Below, in pieces: positions 10,864-21,818 of a stretch of 64,000 bases of DNA. The position numbers and the translations under genes were made by a program. The number at the start of each line of letters is the position of its first letter. Position 1 is the stretch's first letter. This stretch comes from JACJWR01 sp964474045 (GTDB taxonomy: Bacteria; Actinomycetota; Actinomycetes; S36-B12; UBA10799), in the NCBI GenBank assembly GCA_964474045.1, contig CAYYRC010000012.1, positions 1-64,000 of the forward strand, given 5' to 3'. The notes below the pieces were generated by a model, which did not search any database, was not told where the DNA came from, and saw only the letters and a program-made list of their open reading frames with translations.

Positions 10864-12738
10864 CTAGGGCGTGACGATCGGGAACCAGAAGTCGAAGTCG
10901 TCCAGGTTGGCAAACAGCGCCTGGATGGGCGCCGGGTCTCCCTCGAAGGCGACTGCGCCCGACGCAGCCAGTGCGGCCACGTCGCCGCCGATGAGGATCG
11001 TGTCGAGCGCCGCTCGCGTCATGCGGATGGTGGAGGGAGCCGTGCCATCGGCGCCGGCGAAATTGTGCAGGGTGCCGTTGCTGAGCTCCAGGGTGTAGCC
11101 CGCGTCGTCGACGAAAAGGTGCATCACCCCGTTGACGCCGTCGGCCTGCAGGCCGTTCAACCGCATCGCCATGGCATCCAGGAAGTTCTCCACGCTGATC
11201 GAGGACACCATGCCGGGCTGCGTGGCCGTCGGGGCCGACACCTGCCGGACGCCCTGCCGCAGCTCGGTTGCGCCGGCGAGGTAGAAGTTGCGCCAGGGGC
11301 CGGACTCAGCCTGATAGGCCAGCTGCTCATAGGTAGCGGCCAGCAGGGCCTTGGCGTCGGCGTTCCCTGGATCGGCGAACACGAGGTGGTTGACCGCCTC
11401 GGCCACCCAGCGGTACTCGCCGGCGTCGAAGTCGGCCCGCGCCTTGGCCAGCAGGGCCTCGGCGCCGCCGGCGTACTCGACGAACTTGCCGCCCGCGGCC
11501 ACCGGCGGCAGCGGGTGCAGGTTGGCAGGGTTGCCGTCGAACCAGCCCAGGTAGTAGTTGTACACGGCTTTGATGTTGTGGTTGACGCTGCCGTAGTAGC
11601 CGCGGTTGGCGAACTCACGTCCGATGCTGTCGGGGAGTTCCAGCATTTCCGCGATCTCGGCGGGGCCGTAGCCGTGGTTGGCCAGCCGCAGCGTCTGGTC
11701 GTGCAGGTAGCGGTACAGGTCGCGCTGCGCCACCAGCAGGTCGCGCACCTCAGCAGCGCCCCATGTGGGCCAGTGGTGCGAGGCGAACAGCACATCGGTC
11801 TGGTCTGCGAAGAGGCGCAAGGACTCATGCAGGTGCTTGGACCAGGCCAGCGCGTCGCGCATCTTCGCGCCCCGCAGGGTGTACAGGTTGTGCAGCGTGT
11901 GGGTGGCGATCTCGGCCATGCACAGCGCCCGGTGCTGGGGCAGGTAGAAGCAGTACTCGGCCGGCGCCTCAGCGTCGGGCGTGTACTGGAAGATGAATCG
12001 CACCCCGTCCACGACGAGTTCCTGACCCGTGTGGTCGACGATGTCGGTTGGCGGGTAGAAGGCCATCTCGCCATCGCTGGTGGACGGCCCCAAACCGGCG
12101 CCTACGGCTCCTGCCGGGCCAGGCGGCACGGCATTGCCATACATGTACGAGGCCCGGCGTGCCATGACGTTGCCCGCCAGCACGTTCTCAGCCACGGCAG
12201 CTTCCACGAAGCCGACCGGGACGATGTAGCGCACGCGACCCGCCGCGACGTCTTCGCGGTCGGCCACCCCGGCGATGCCGGCGAAGTGGTCGGCATGTGA
12301 GTGCGTCGACAGCACTGCCACGACCGGCAGATCCGCGACGTGCTCCCGCAGCAGCCGCAGGCCCTCGGCTGCCGGCGCCGAGGTGACCAGCGGATCGACG
12401 ACGATCCACCCGGAGTCACCGCGGATGAATGTCATGACCGACAGGTCGAAGTTGCGGACCTGGTAGATACCTGCGGTGACCTCGAACAGCCCTGTGATGG
12501 CGAGCAGCTGCGACTGGCGCCACAGGCTGGGGTTGACGGTGTCCGGAGCCGCGGCCTCGCGGACAAAGCTGTAGGCGTCGAGGTCGAACGAAGCGCTGCC
12601 GTCAGGATTGCTGATCAACCGCTGCGGCGAATCTGCGATGAAGCCCCGGCGGGCGTTGACGAAGTCGCCCTCGTCCGTGAACTGCAGCTGCTGCAGCACG
12701 GCACGGTTGACTTCCTTGGTGTACTCGGACGCGCCCAT
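10864..12738 (-). CDS. Alkylsulfatase, metallo-beta-lactamase fold (SdsA1/YjcS type)
   Basis: 624 residues. The metal motif THSHADHFAG sits at about 145-154, and further metal ligands are plausible in CMAEIATHTLHN and ASHHWPTWG. A helical dimerisation region follows (GYYGSVNHNIKAVYNYYLGWFDGNP). The end is an SCP2-like domain (from about 510) that could hold the alkyl chain. The family hydrolyses primary alkyl sulfates such as dodecyl sulfate to alcohol and sulfate. No signal peptide is visible, so a cytoplasmic location is likely, unlike secreted SdsA1. It lies 105 bases downstream of the doxX-like gene, on the same strand, and probably has its own promoter. Confidence 0.88.
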   Translation of the reverse strand: MGASEYTKEVNRAVLQQLQFTDEGDFVNARRGFIADSPQRLISNPDGSASFDLDAYSFVREAAAPDTVNPSLWRQSQLLAITGLFEVTAGIYQVRNFDLSVMTFIRGDSGWIVVDPLVTSAPAAEGLRLLREHVADLPVVAVLSTHSHADHFAGIAGVADREDVAAGRVRYIVPVGFVEAAVAENVLAGNVMARRASYMYGNAVPPGPAGAVGAGLGPSTSDGEMAFYPPTDIVDHTGQELVVDGVRFIFQYTPDAEAPAEYCFYLPQHRALCMAEIATHTLHNLYTLRGAKMRDALAWSKHLHESLRLFADQTDVLFASHHWPTWGAAEVRDLLVAQRDLYRYLHDQTLRLANHGYGPAEIAEMLELPDSIGREFANRGYYGSVNHNIKAVYNYYLGWFDGNPANLHPLPPVAAGGKFVEYAGGAEALLAKARADFDAGEYRWVAEAVNHLVFADPGNADAKALLAATYEQLAYQAESGPWRNFYLAGATELRQGVRQVSAPTATQPGMVSSISVENFLDAMAMRLNGLQADGVNGVMHLFVDDAGYTLELSNGTLHNFAGADGTAPSTIRMTRAALDTILIGGDVAALAASGAVAFEGDPAPIQALFANLDDFDFWFPIVTP

Positions 12739-12843
12739 GATGAGTCCAATCCCGATGCCGACGACACCAGCAAAGTAGCGCCCTGTCTGGGTGGCCGGTA
12801 GTCCCAGCCCTCGATTGCCCTCCAGGGTGCTTCGCGGTCGTCG

Positions 12844-13296
12844 TCAAGCGTCAGATTGGCGCTTTCCACGGCGGCGGAGCGCGGACCAGGCGCCCGTGCA
12901 CCACAGCGCCCACACCACGAGCACAGGCTGGAACAGCAGGCGCACGCCCCGTGCAAGGTCTGAGTCGAGACCGAAGGCGTCGGTGTGGGACAGGTACTGG
13001 GCGATGTTGCCCGGGAAGACCAGGACGAAGAACGCCGCCACCAGCCAACCGGCCCAGACCCGGGAGATGCGCGGCAGCAGGAGGGTCAGCGCCAGGGCGA
13101 TCTCGACCAGGCCGGACACGAGCACGACCGCCTGCGGACTCGGCATCCACGTCGGCACCTGCGCCAGGAAGGGGCGCGGGCTGATCAGATGCAGCACCCC
13201 GGCTAGACCGAGGAAGGCGGCCAACAACCAACGCGCCGCAGTGCGCACCGGCTGCCTCGACGCAGGGCGAACCTCGGGGGCCTGCGGCACCGTCAC
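12844..13296 (-). CDS. DoxX-like small membrane protein
   Basis: 150 residues with four hydrophobic helices. Motifs are LLAAFLGLAGVLHLISPRPF, PSPQAVVLVSGLVEIALAL and PGNIAQYL, the layout of DoxX/DoxD-like proteins whose biochemical role is poorly known. The GTG at 13296 is chosen because it forms a GTGA overlap with the trpS stop, implying translational coupling. A second GTG two codons later is possible. The C-terminus is basic (RRRGKRQSDA). Confidence 0.78.
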   Translation of the reverse strand: MTVPQAPEVRPASRQPVRTAARWLLAAFLGLAGVLHLISPRPFLAQVPTWMPSPQAVVLVSGLVEIALALTLLLPRISRVWAGWLVAAFFVLVFPGNIAQYLSHTDAFGLDSDLARGVRLLFQPVLVVWALWCTGAWSALRRRGKRQSDA

Positions 13297-14318
13297 GGCA
13301 TTGGCTGCGCAGGTACCAGCCCCAGCCGGTCGTAGGTCAGCGCCACAGTCTCGGCGGCCACCGCTCTGGCCCGCTCCGCCCCAGCCGCCATCAGGCGATC
13401 GAGCTCGGCCGGGTCGTCGAGCAACTCTTGCGTGCGGGCGGCGAAGGGCTCGGCCAGGGCCACGACGGCCTCCGCGGCCGCCACCTTCAGCGGGCCGTAC
13501 ATCGAGCCGGCGTACTCGGCCACGACGTCGTCCGTGCTGCGCCCGGTGAGCACCGCCAGGATCTCGATGAGGTTCGCCAGGCCTGGCTGGCCCTCGGGGT
13601 CGTAGCGCACCTCGCCGACCGAGTCGGTGACGGCCGACTTGACCTTCTTGGTCAGGCGCTTGGGATCCTCCAGCAGGAACACGCAGCCGCCCGGCGAGCT
13701 CTTGCTCATCTTCGACGTCGGATCGGCCAGGTCGAGCACCTTGGCCGCCGACTTCAACACGAAGGCCCGCGGCACCACGAAGGTGGGGCCATAGCGGCTG
13801 TTGAACCGCTGCGCCAGGTCCCGCGTCAACTCCAGATGCTGGCGCTGGTCCTCCCCCACCGGAACCTCGGTGGGCTGATAGAGGAGGATGTCGGCGGCCT
13901 GCAGGATCGGGTAGGTGAACAGGCCGACGCTGGCGGCCGAGGCCCCCTCGCGCAGCGACTTGTCCTTGAACTGCGTCATCCGGCTGGCCTCGCCGAAGCC
14001 GGTCTGGCACATGAGTACCCAGGCGAGCTGCGCATGCTCGGGCACTTGGCTCTGCACGAACACGGCCGCGCGCTGCGGATCCACACCGGCGGCCAGGATC
14101 TGGGCGAAGGACGCCCGGGTGTTGGCCCGCAGCACCTCGGGGTCCTGCGGCACCGTGATGGCGTGCAGGTCGACCACGCAGTAGAACGCCTCGTGATCGT
14201 CCTGCAACGCCACCCAGTTGCGCAGGGCCCCCAGGTAGTTGCCCAGGTGGAAGGACCCGGCAGTGGGCTGGATGCCGCTGAGAACTCGTGGGACCGGCGC
14301 GGCCGCGTCGGCAGGCAT
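13293..14318 (-). CDS. trpS: Tryptophanyl-tRNA synthetase
   Basis: 341 residues, usual for bacterial TrpS. The class I HIGH-type motif is FHLGNYLGAL in the segment SGIQPTAGSFHLGN. The KMSKS motif is present as SKMSKSSPGG. The protein charges tRNA-Trp with tryptophan in the cytoplasm. Its ATG overlaps the icd stop by one base, and its stop overlaps the doxX-like start by four, so it sits in an mdh-icd-trpS-doxX run. Confidence 0.96.
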   Translation of the reverse strand: MPADAAAPVPRVLSGIQPTAGSFHLGNYLGALRNWVALQDDHEAFYCVVDLHAITVPQDPEVLRANTRASFAQILAAGVDPQRAAVFVQSQVPEHAQLAWVLMCQTGFGEASRMTQFKDKSLREGASAASVGLFTYPILQAADILLYQPTEVPVGEDQRQHLELTRDLAQRFNSRYGPTFVVPRAFVLKSAAKVLDLADPTSKMSKSSPGGCVFLLEDPKRLTKKVKSAVTDSVGEVRYDPEGQPGLANLIEILAVLTGRSTDDVVAEYAGSMYGPLKVAAAEAVVALAEPFAARTQELLDDPAELDRLMAAGAERARAVAAETVALTYDRLGLVPAQPMP

Positions 14319-15544
14319 CAGAGGACGGCCGACATCTTCCGCTGGAGGTTCTCGTCGATGGCGGCGAGGAAGTCCTGGGTCGTCAGATACGGCTGGTCGT
14401 CGCCGACCAGCAGCGCCAGGTCCTTCGTCATCTTGCCGCTCTCGACGGTCTCAACGCAGACGGTCTCCAGGTTCTCGGCGAAAGCCGTGACGCCGGGGGT
14501 GCCGTCCATGCGCCCGCGGTGGGCGAGTCCGCGGGTCCAGGCGAAGATCGACGCGATCGGGTTGGTCGACGTCTCCTTACCCTGCTGGTGCTGGCGGTAG
14601 TGACGGGTGACCGTGCCGTGAGCGGCCTCGGCCTCGACGGTGCGACCGTCCGGGGTCATGAGCACCGAGGTCATCAGGCCCAACGAGCCGAAGCCCTGCG
14701 CCACGGTGTCGGACTGCACGTCGCCGTCGTAGTTCTTGCACGCCCAGACGTAGCCGCCCTCCCACTTCATCGCAGCGGCAACCATGTCGTCGATCAGCCG
14801 GTGCTCGTAGGTGATGCCGGCGGCAGCGAACTCGTCGGCGAACTCGTTGGCGTAGACCTCCGCGAACAGGTCCTTGAACTGACCGTCGTAGGCCTTCAGG
14901 ATCGTGTTCTTGGTCGACAGGTACACCGGGTAGCCGCGGGACAATCCATAGCGCATCGAGGCGCGGGCGAAGTCCCGGATGGAGTCGTCCAGGTTGTACA
15001 TACCCATGGCCACGCCGCCGCCGGGGAAGTCGTAGACGTCGAACTCCATCGGCGCGGAGCCGTCGGCGGGGGTGTAGGTCATGGTGAGCGTGCCCGGCCC
15101 AGGGACCTTGAAGTCCGTGGCGCGGTACTGGTCGCCGAACGCGTGACGGCCGACGACGATCGGCTTGGTCCACCCGGGCACCAGCCGCGGCACGTTCGAG
15201 ATGATGATCGGCTCGCGGAAGATCACGCCGCCCAGGATGTTGCGGATCGTGCCGTTGGGTGAGCGCCACATCTTCTTCAGGCCGAACTCCTCCACCCGGG
15301 CCTCATCGGGGGTGATGGTCGCGCACTTGACGCCCACGCCGTACTTCTGGATGGCGTGCGCGGCGTCCACGGTGACCTGGTCGTCGGTGGCGTCGCGCTC
15401 CTCGATGCCCAGGTCGTAGTACTTCAGGTCCACGTCGAGGTACGGCAGGATGAGCTGAGACTTGATGAAGTCCCAGATGATCCGCGTCATCTCGTCGCCG
15501 TCGAGCTCGACGACGGGGTTGTCAACTTTGATCTTGCTGCCCAT
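14318..15544 (-). CDS. icd: NADP-dependent isocitrate dehydrogenase, eukaryote-like dimeric type
   Basis: 408 residues. It begins with KIKVDNPVVELDGDEMTRI and contains the substrate motif SPNGTIRNILGG and the metal-binding region YDGDVQSDTVAQGFGSLG. These mark the dimeric subfamily shared with eukaryotic IDH1/IDH2 and many actinobacteria. It makes 2-oxoglutarate, CO2 and NADPH from isocitrate. It lies 24 bases downstream of mdh and overlaps trpS by one base. Confidence 0.95.
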   Translation of the reverse strand: MGSKIKVDNPVVELDGDEMTRIIWDFIKSQLILPYLDVDLKYYDLGIEERDATDDQVTVDAAHAIQKYGVGVKCATITPDEARVEEFGLKKMWRSPNGTIRNILGGVIFREPIIISNVPRLVPGWTKPIVVGRHAFGDQYRATDFKVPGPGTLTMTYTPADGSAPMEFDVYDFPGGGVAMGMYNLDDSIRDFARASMRYGLSRGYPVYLSTKNTILKAYDGQFKDLFAEVYANEFADEFAAAGITYEHRLIDDMVAAAMKWEGGYVWACKNYDGDVQSDTVAQGFGSLGLMTSVLMTPDGRTVEAEAAHGTVTRHYRQHQQGKETSTNPIASIFAWTRGLAHRGRMDGTPGVTAFAENLETVCVETVESGKMTKDLALLVGDDQPYLTTQDFLAAIDENLQRKMSAVL

Positions 15545-15568
15545 ATCGGCTCCTCGTCCTTGTCGCGG

Positions 15569-16525
15569 CTACAGGCTCTGGACGTCGGCCTGCTTGGCCC
15601 GGACGGCCTCGGCGGCTTCGCCCAGGGCGGCGAGCTCGGACTCGGTCAGATCGGTGGCGACGATACGGCGCACACCCTCAGCGCCGATCTCGGCCTCGAC
15701 GCCCAGGTAGACCCCGGCGATGCCGTACTCGCCGTCGACCCACGCGCACACCGGCATCACGGCGCCACAGTCCTCGGCCACCGCCTTGGCCATTCGCGCC
15801 GCGGACGCCGACGGGGCGTAGTAGGCCGAACCGGTCTTGAGCAGAGCAACAACCTCCGCACCGCCGTTGCGGGTGCGCACGACGAGCTCCTCCACCTCGG
15901 CGTCATCCAACAGCTCCGACAGCGGCTGGCCGTCGACCTTGCAGCGCGAGGGCACCGGCACCATCGTGTCGCCGTGCGACCCCAGGGTGAGGGTCTCGAC
16001 GCTGGCGATCGGCTTGCCCAGCTTCTCGGCGACGAAGTGGGTGAAGCGGGCGGTGTCGAGCATGCCGGCCTGGCCGAGCACGCGCTGGTGCGGGAAGCCG
16101 GTGGCGAGCTGGGTGAGCGCGGTCATCTCGTCCAGCGGGTTGCTGACGACGATCACGACCGCGTCCGGGGCGTACCGGGCGACGTTCTCCGCCACGCTCC
16201 GCACGATCTTGGCGTTGACCTCGATGAGGTCCATGCGGCTCATCCCGGGCTTGCGCGGCAGGCCGGCGGTGATGACGACGATCTTCGAGCCAGCGATGGC
16301 CTCGTAGCCGGAGCCGTCCGTGCCCGTGGTCACGCCGGTGACCTTGGTCTCGAAGCCCTCGACCGGGCGCGACTGGTTGAGGTCGAGCGCCAGCCCCTCG
16401 GCCTTGCCCTCCACAACATCGGTCAGGACGACCTCGTCGAAGATGTCGTACTCAGCGAGCCGCATCGCGGTGGTGGATCCGTAGAAACCCGCTCCGACGA
16501 CGGTGACCTTGCCCGATCGCGCCAT
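15569..16525 (-). CDS. mdh: Malate dehydrogenase (LDH-like type)
   Basis: 318 residues from the ATG at 16525, which has GAGAAGGGG upstream; the open frame continues further but without homology. The NAD motif is VVGAGFYGSTTA. The substrate-binding arginines are in GLPRKPGMSRMD. The catalytic aspartate is in LDTARFTHFV and the catalytic histidine in LGSHGDTMVP. The PRKPGMSR loop favours malate over lactate. It interconverts malate and oxaloacetate. It is 133 bases downstream of DUF3017 and is followed by icd. Confidence 0.93.
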   Translation of the reverse strand: MARSGKVTVVGAGFYGSTTAMRLAEYDIFDEVVLTDVVEGKAEGLALDLNQSRPVEGFETKVTGVTTGTDGSGYEAIAGSKIVVITAGLPRKPGMSRMDLIEVNAKIVRSVAENVARYAPDAVVIVVSNPLDEMTALTQLATGFPHQRVLGQAGMLDTARFTHFVAEKLGKPIASVETLTLGSHGDTMVPVPSRCKVDGQPLSELLDDAEVEELVVRTRNGGAEVVALLKTGSAYYAPSASAARMAKAVAEDCGAVMPVCAWVDGEYGIAGVYLGVEAEIGAEGVRRIVATDLTESELAALGEAAEAVRAKQADVQSL

Positions 16526-16658
16526 GAACTGCCCCTTCTCGACGGGGCCGGGGGCCCCGGTAGGTGAATTACTCGACACCTCGCCGGGGCGTCGTGGCTG
16601 CAGCTCTGGCCAGCCCTCGCCCGGTCGGCGACGCTGGGCACAGTCTACGCCCGAGCCG

Positions 16659-16928
16659 TCACGAGGGCGGGGGTACCCACAGCGACAACACCACGAGGCC
16701 GACGGCGAGCACCCCCAGCACAGCGAGGTCGGTCGGCCGTTTGCGCACCGCCAGCAGACCGGCCTGGCTGTCGGACAGCGCGGCCCGCAGGATCCAGGCG
16801 GCCACAACACTGGCCGCAAGCAGCACCGAGCCCACTCGGAAACGGTCAATCGCCACGAAGACCATGGCCACCACGATGCCGAGGAGCACGCTGAGCAGCG
16901 GCCACTGGCGCAGGACTCGTTCGGCCAC
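16659..16928 (-). CDS. DUF3017 small membrane protein
   Basis: 89 residues, GTG start. Two to three hydrophobic helices are present (LLSVLLGIVVAMVFVAIDRF; SVLLAASVVAAWILRA; LAVLGVLAVGLVVLSLWV). DUF3017 proteins are recurrent neighbours of folD in actinobacteria and have no known function. The start is three bases after the folD stop, so it is expressed with folD. Confidence 0.85.
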   Translation of the reverse strand: MAERVLRQWPLLSVLLGIVVAMVFVAIDRFRVGSVLLAASVVAAWILRAALSDSQAGLLAVRKRPTDLAVLGVLAVGLVVLSLWVPPPS

Positions 16929-16931
16929 GGC

Positions 16932-17792
16932 CTAGCGGTCCGCGGCCTCGGCGGCCTCCGCGGCCTCGACCACGTTGGCCAGCAACATGGCCCGCGTCAT
17001 CGGGCCGACACCGCCCGGCATCGGCGCCAGGTAACCCGCCACCGCACGCACCTCCGGGTCGACATCGCCGACGAGGCCCCGATCGGTGCGAGTGATCCCG
17101 ACGTCCAGCACCGCGGCGCCGGGCTTGACGTCGTCGGCGCGGACGAGGCCCGGCACTCCAGCGGCCGCCACGATGATGTCGGCGTTGCGCAGATGCGCCG
17201 ACAGATCCCGGGTACCTGTGTGGCACAGCGTCACGGTGGCGTTCTCGGAGCGTCGGGTGAGCAGCAACCCCAGAGGGCGGCCCACGGTGACGCCGCGACC
17301 GACGACCACGACCTCGGCGCCGGCGATCGGCACCTGGTAGCGCCGCAGCAGCTCGACGATCCCCTTCGGGGTGCACGGCAGCGGTCCGGCCGCCCCGAGC
17401 ACGAGGCGCCCCAGGTTCGTGGGGTGCAGGCCGTCGGCGTCCTTGGCCGGATCCATCCGCTCCAGCATCGCGTTGGCGTCCAGCCCGCGCGGCAGCGGCA
17501 GCTGGATGATGTAGCCGGTGCAGGACGGGTCCGCGTTGAGGTCGTCGATGGCAGCCTCGACGGTGGCCGCACTGGCTGTCGCAGGGAGGTCCACCCGCAG
17601 GCTGGCGATGCCGACCTGCTCGCAATCGCGGTGCTTGCCGCCGACGTAGGAGCGGCTGCCGGGGTCGTCTCCCACGAGGACGGTCCCCAGTCCGGGGCGC
17701 CGGCCAATGTCGGCCAGCGCGGAAACGCGATCCGCCAGTTCGGCCTTCACTGCAGCTGCGGTGCCCTTGCCGTCCAGGATCGTCGCCGTCAC
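16932..17792 (-). CDS. folD: Bifunctional methylene-THF dehydrogenase/cyclohydrolase FolD
   Basis: 286 residues, GTG start. The catalytic lysine lies in the YVGGKHRDC motif (Tyr-x3-Lys). The conserved loops TGYIIQLPLPRGLD, DADGLHPTNLGRL, VVGRGVTVGRPL and PMPGGVGPMTRA are all present. The enzyme interconverts 5,10-methylene-THF and 10-formyl-THF with NADP, supplying the formyl donor used by PurN and PurH encoded nearby. It starts four bases after the DMT transporter stop. An out-of-frame ATG two bases upstream is not used. Confidence 0.96.
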   Translation of the reverse strand: MTATILDGKGTAAAVKAELADRVSALADIGRRPGLGTVLVGDDPGSRSYVGGKHRDCEQVGIASLRVDLPATASAATVEAAIDDLNADPSCTGYIIQLPLPRGLDANAMLERMDPAKDADGLHPTNLGRLVLGAAGPLPCTPKGIVELLRRYQVPIAGAEVVVVGRGVTVGRPLGLLLTRRSENATVTLCHTGTRDLSAHLRNADIIVAAAGVPGLVRADDVKPGAAVLDVGITRTDRGLVGDVDPEVRAVAGYLAPMPGGVGPMTRAMLLANVVEAAEAAEAADR

Positions 17793-17796
17793 ATGG

Positions 17797-18786
17797 TCAT
17801 TGTGCCAGCCGCCGGCGGCTGCCGAGGAAGGCCAGCAGGGTCGCTCCGATGGACATCAGCACCGCAGCCAGAGTCTGCGCCGTTACGCCGGTGTGCCCGG
17901 GCACCGGGGCGACGACATCCACGACCACCCCGCCCACGAGTTGGCCGACGATGGTGAGCAGGGAGAACACCAGAACTCCGAGCCCGCGCACGGCGAACGC
18001 AGCCACCACGACGAAGGCAACGCCGATCGGACCGCCGAGCCACAGCAGCGGCTGGTCCCATGGCGCCGGGGGCAGGACGAGCGACGTGCCGTCGCGGGCC
18101 TCGATCACGCCAGCGATGAGCAGCAGCGCGGTGAAACCCACGACGAAGTTCACCAGGGCGGCGGGCAGCGGCGATCCCGCTATCACTGCAACCCTGCCGT
18201 TGACGCCCTGCTGCAGCGCCACAGCCGCGCCGGCGGCGAAAGCCAGTGTGAGCAGCGCAGGGTGAACGTCACCGTGGCCCAGCTGGCCGGAGACCGCCAG
18301 CACGACGCCCGCCACTGCGATCGCCGCCGCCACCACACGCGGCACCGTGACCGGCCGCCGCCCCCCTGGTCCGACGCCGAACCTGTCGGCCACCAGGGAA
18401 TTGGCAGTCAGCCCGGCGACGACGGCCACGGTGAACAGCGCTACCCCGGTGGCTGGAACCACCAATCCCTGCGAGGCTACGAACGTCGCTCCGCCAAGGC
18501 CCCCGAGGAACGTCCAGAGCGGAGCCCTGCCAGCGCCGCGCAGCGAGTGGGCGACCCGGGCGACACCACGGCGGCCGCTGGCCACCAAGACCACAATGAT
18601 GGCGATGATCAGCAAGCCGGTGCCGAACGAGACCACCGCAGCCTCGGTGCCGCTGCCCACCTGCAGCGCCAGCTGTCCGTTGATCCGGGCCTGCACCACC
18701 GACAGTACGCCCACGACGACTGCGCCGATGCCGTCCACCCAAGCCTTGACCCCGTGGTCGTGGGCCTCGTCGATCTGCTCAGGCAC
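17797..18786 (-). CDS. DMT-family transporter with two DUF606 (YdcZ) repeats
   Basis: 329 residues with about ten hydrophobic helices in two similar halves. Each half begins with a Gln-Asn/Gly motif: VVQARINGQLAL near residue 28 and ALQQGVNGRVAV near residue 190. Two-repeat DUF606 proteins belong to the drug/metabolite transporter superfamily; the substrate cannot be read from sequence. GTG start. It is on the same strand as folD, four bases upstream, and 24 bases after the phosphatase-like gene. Confidence 0.82.
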   Translation of the reverse strand: MPEQIDEAHDHGVKAWVDGIGAVVVGVLSVVQARINGQLALQVGSGTEAAVVSFGTGLLIIAIIVVLVASGRRGVARVAHSLRGAGRAPLWTFLGGLGGATFVASQGLVVPATGVALFTVAVVAGLTANSLVADRFGVGPGGRRPVTVPRVVAAAIAVAGVVLAVSGQLGHGDVHPALLTLAFAAGAAVALQQGVNGRVAVIAGSPLPAALVNFVVGFTALLLIAGVIEARDGTSLVLPPAPWDQPLLWLGGPIGVAFVVVAAFAVRGLGVLVFSLLTIVGQLVGGVVVDVVAPVPGHTGVTAQTLAAVLMSIGATLLAFLGSRRRLAQ

Positions 18787-18810
18787 TGAGACGGTGCCCC
18801 GACGGGTACC

Positions 18811-19485
18811 TCACTGCGCCAGGAGCGGGGCATGCAGCGGATGGTCCGGATCGATATCGATCAGGAACGTGCGCACATTCGCTTCGACGAGGCGGAGCGC
18901 CTGGACCAGCGCCGCGGGGTCGTCCCCGACGGCAGCCGGGATCGCCCAACGGACCGTTCGCGGGGCCTGGCCCGCCGCCTCCGCCACCTCAGCTGCCTCG
19001 GACCCGATTGCGATGATGTAGTCGACGGACTCGATCGCGGCCTGGTCCACCGGCTCCGGCGCGTCGGTCAGTTCGAGGCCCACCTCGCCAAGCAGCGAGC
19101 CGAGCGCGTCGTTCGCGGACGAGCCGGGCCGCAGCCCTGCCGACGCCACGCGGAACCTGCCCGGTGCATAGAACCGCATGAGCGCCGCGGCGGCCTGCGC
19201 CCTGGTGCAGTCGTGCTCGTCGAGCACGAGGATCGAAGGGGCCTGCTGCTCCGCCCTGCCACCCTCGAGCACTTCGCCCCGCTCGATCTTGGCCCGGGCG
19301 GCTCGACCGGCTAGGACGGGCAGGAAGGCAGTGATCGTCGCGCGCTCGGCAAGCGCGTGGTAGGAAGCGAGGACTTCCTGCCGGATCACATGTCGCTGCA
19401 CTGTGCCGCTGGTCTGGGTGACGAGTCCATCGACGACGCTCTCGAGCTGTGCCGCCGTATGCTCGTCGAGCACCGTCTGATCCAT
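18811..19485 (-). CDS. Arsenate reductase/LMW phosphatase-like protein with catalytic Cys replaced by Asp
   Basis: 224 residues. An N-terminal helical domain (about 1-80, with VxxVVxxLV and RxxVxxSYxxL patterns) resembles the three-helix bundle found in front of some actinobacterial arsenate reductases. A low-molecular-weight phosphatase-like domain follows. Its P-loop should read Cys-x5-Arg but reads Asp89-EHDCT-Arg95, so the nucleophile is missing while the arginine stays. The following AQAAAALMRFYAPGRFRVASAGLRPGS matches the family closely. It is probably catalytically dead or a binding protein. It is the first gene of the run leading to folD. Confidence 0.75.
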   Translation of the reverse strand: MDQTVLDEHTAAQLESVVDGLVTQTSGTVQRHVIRQEVLASYHALAERATITAFLPVLAGRAARAKIERGEVLEGGRAEQQAPSILVLDEHDCTRAQAAAALMRFYAPGRFRVASAGLRPGSSANDALGSLLGEVGLELTDAPEPVDQAAIESVDYIIAIGSEAAEVAEAAGQAPRTVRWAIPAAVGDDPAALVQALRLVEANVRTFLIDIDPDHPLHAPLLAQ

Positions 19486-19579
19486 GACGGGATTGTGACG
19501 GATTCCGGATGCAGTACGGGTTAGCCGAACGCCGCGTGGCGGCGACAGCGCTCGCGTAGGGCCTTCCGGGGGCCAGGGC

Positions 19580-21198
<1,619 letters not shown>

Positions 21199-21202
<4 letters not shown>

Positions 21203-21816
21203 CACACCCGTACCCTTCGTCCGTCCAGTTCGATCCGTGCGCCGGCGAGGGCGCCCACCACGTCCACCAGCATCGTGCGCTCGACCTCCTTGATGCGCTC
21301 GTGCAGCGTCGCCTCATCGTCGTCGGCGCGGACCTCCACGCATCGCTGCGCCACGATCGGACCGGTGTCGACGCCTGTGTCGACGACGTGCACCGTCGCA
21401 CCGGTCACACGCACACCGTAGGCCAGGGCGTCGCGCACGCCGTGGGCGCCTGGGAAAGCCGGCAGCAGCGCAGGATGGCTGTTGATGAGCCGGGGTGCGA
21501 ATCGGGCGACGAAAGTCGCGTCGAGGATGCGCATGAAGCCCGCGCTGAGCACCAGATCCGGCGAGAAGTCTGCAACGGCATCGCCCAGCGCCGCGTTCCA
21601 CTCCGCGCGGTCGGCGAAGGCCGCGGGCTCCACGACGACGGCGGGGATCCCGTACTCCGCCGCTCTGACGAGCCCCAACGCGTCCCGGCGGTCAGAGACC
21701 ACGGCGGCCACCGCCGGGTAGTCCAGGCCCCCGCCGACCGCGGCTGCCTCGAAGACGGCTGCTGCCGTGCTGCCAGCCCCGGAGAGGAGCACCACCACAC
21801 GAGGACGCTCGGCCAT
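21199..21816 (-). CDS. purN: Phosphoribosylglycinamide formyltransferase PurN
   Basis: 205 residues. The substrate loop is VLLSGAGSTAAAV, a variant of the usual SGxGSNLQA. The catalytic region has the formyl-THF motif INSHPALLPAFPGAHG and the late VVDTGVDTGPIVAQ. It formylates GAR in purine synthesis with 10-formyl-THF. The ATG at 21816 is two bases after the perM stop. Coupled to purH by a GTGA overlap. Confidence 0.94.
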
Positions 21817-21818
21817 GT

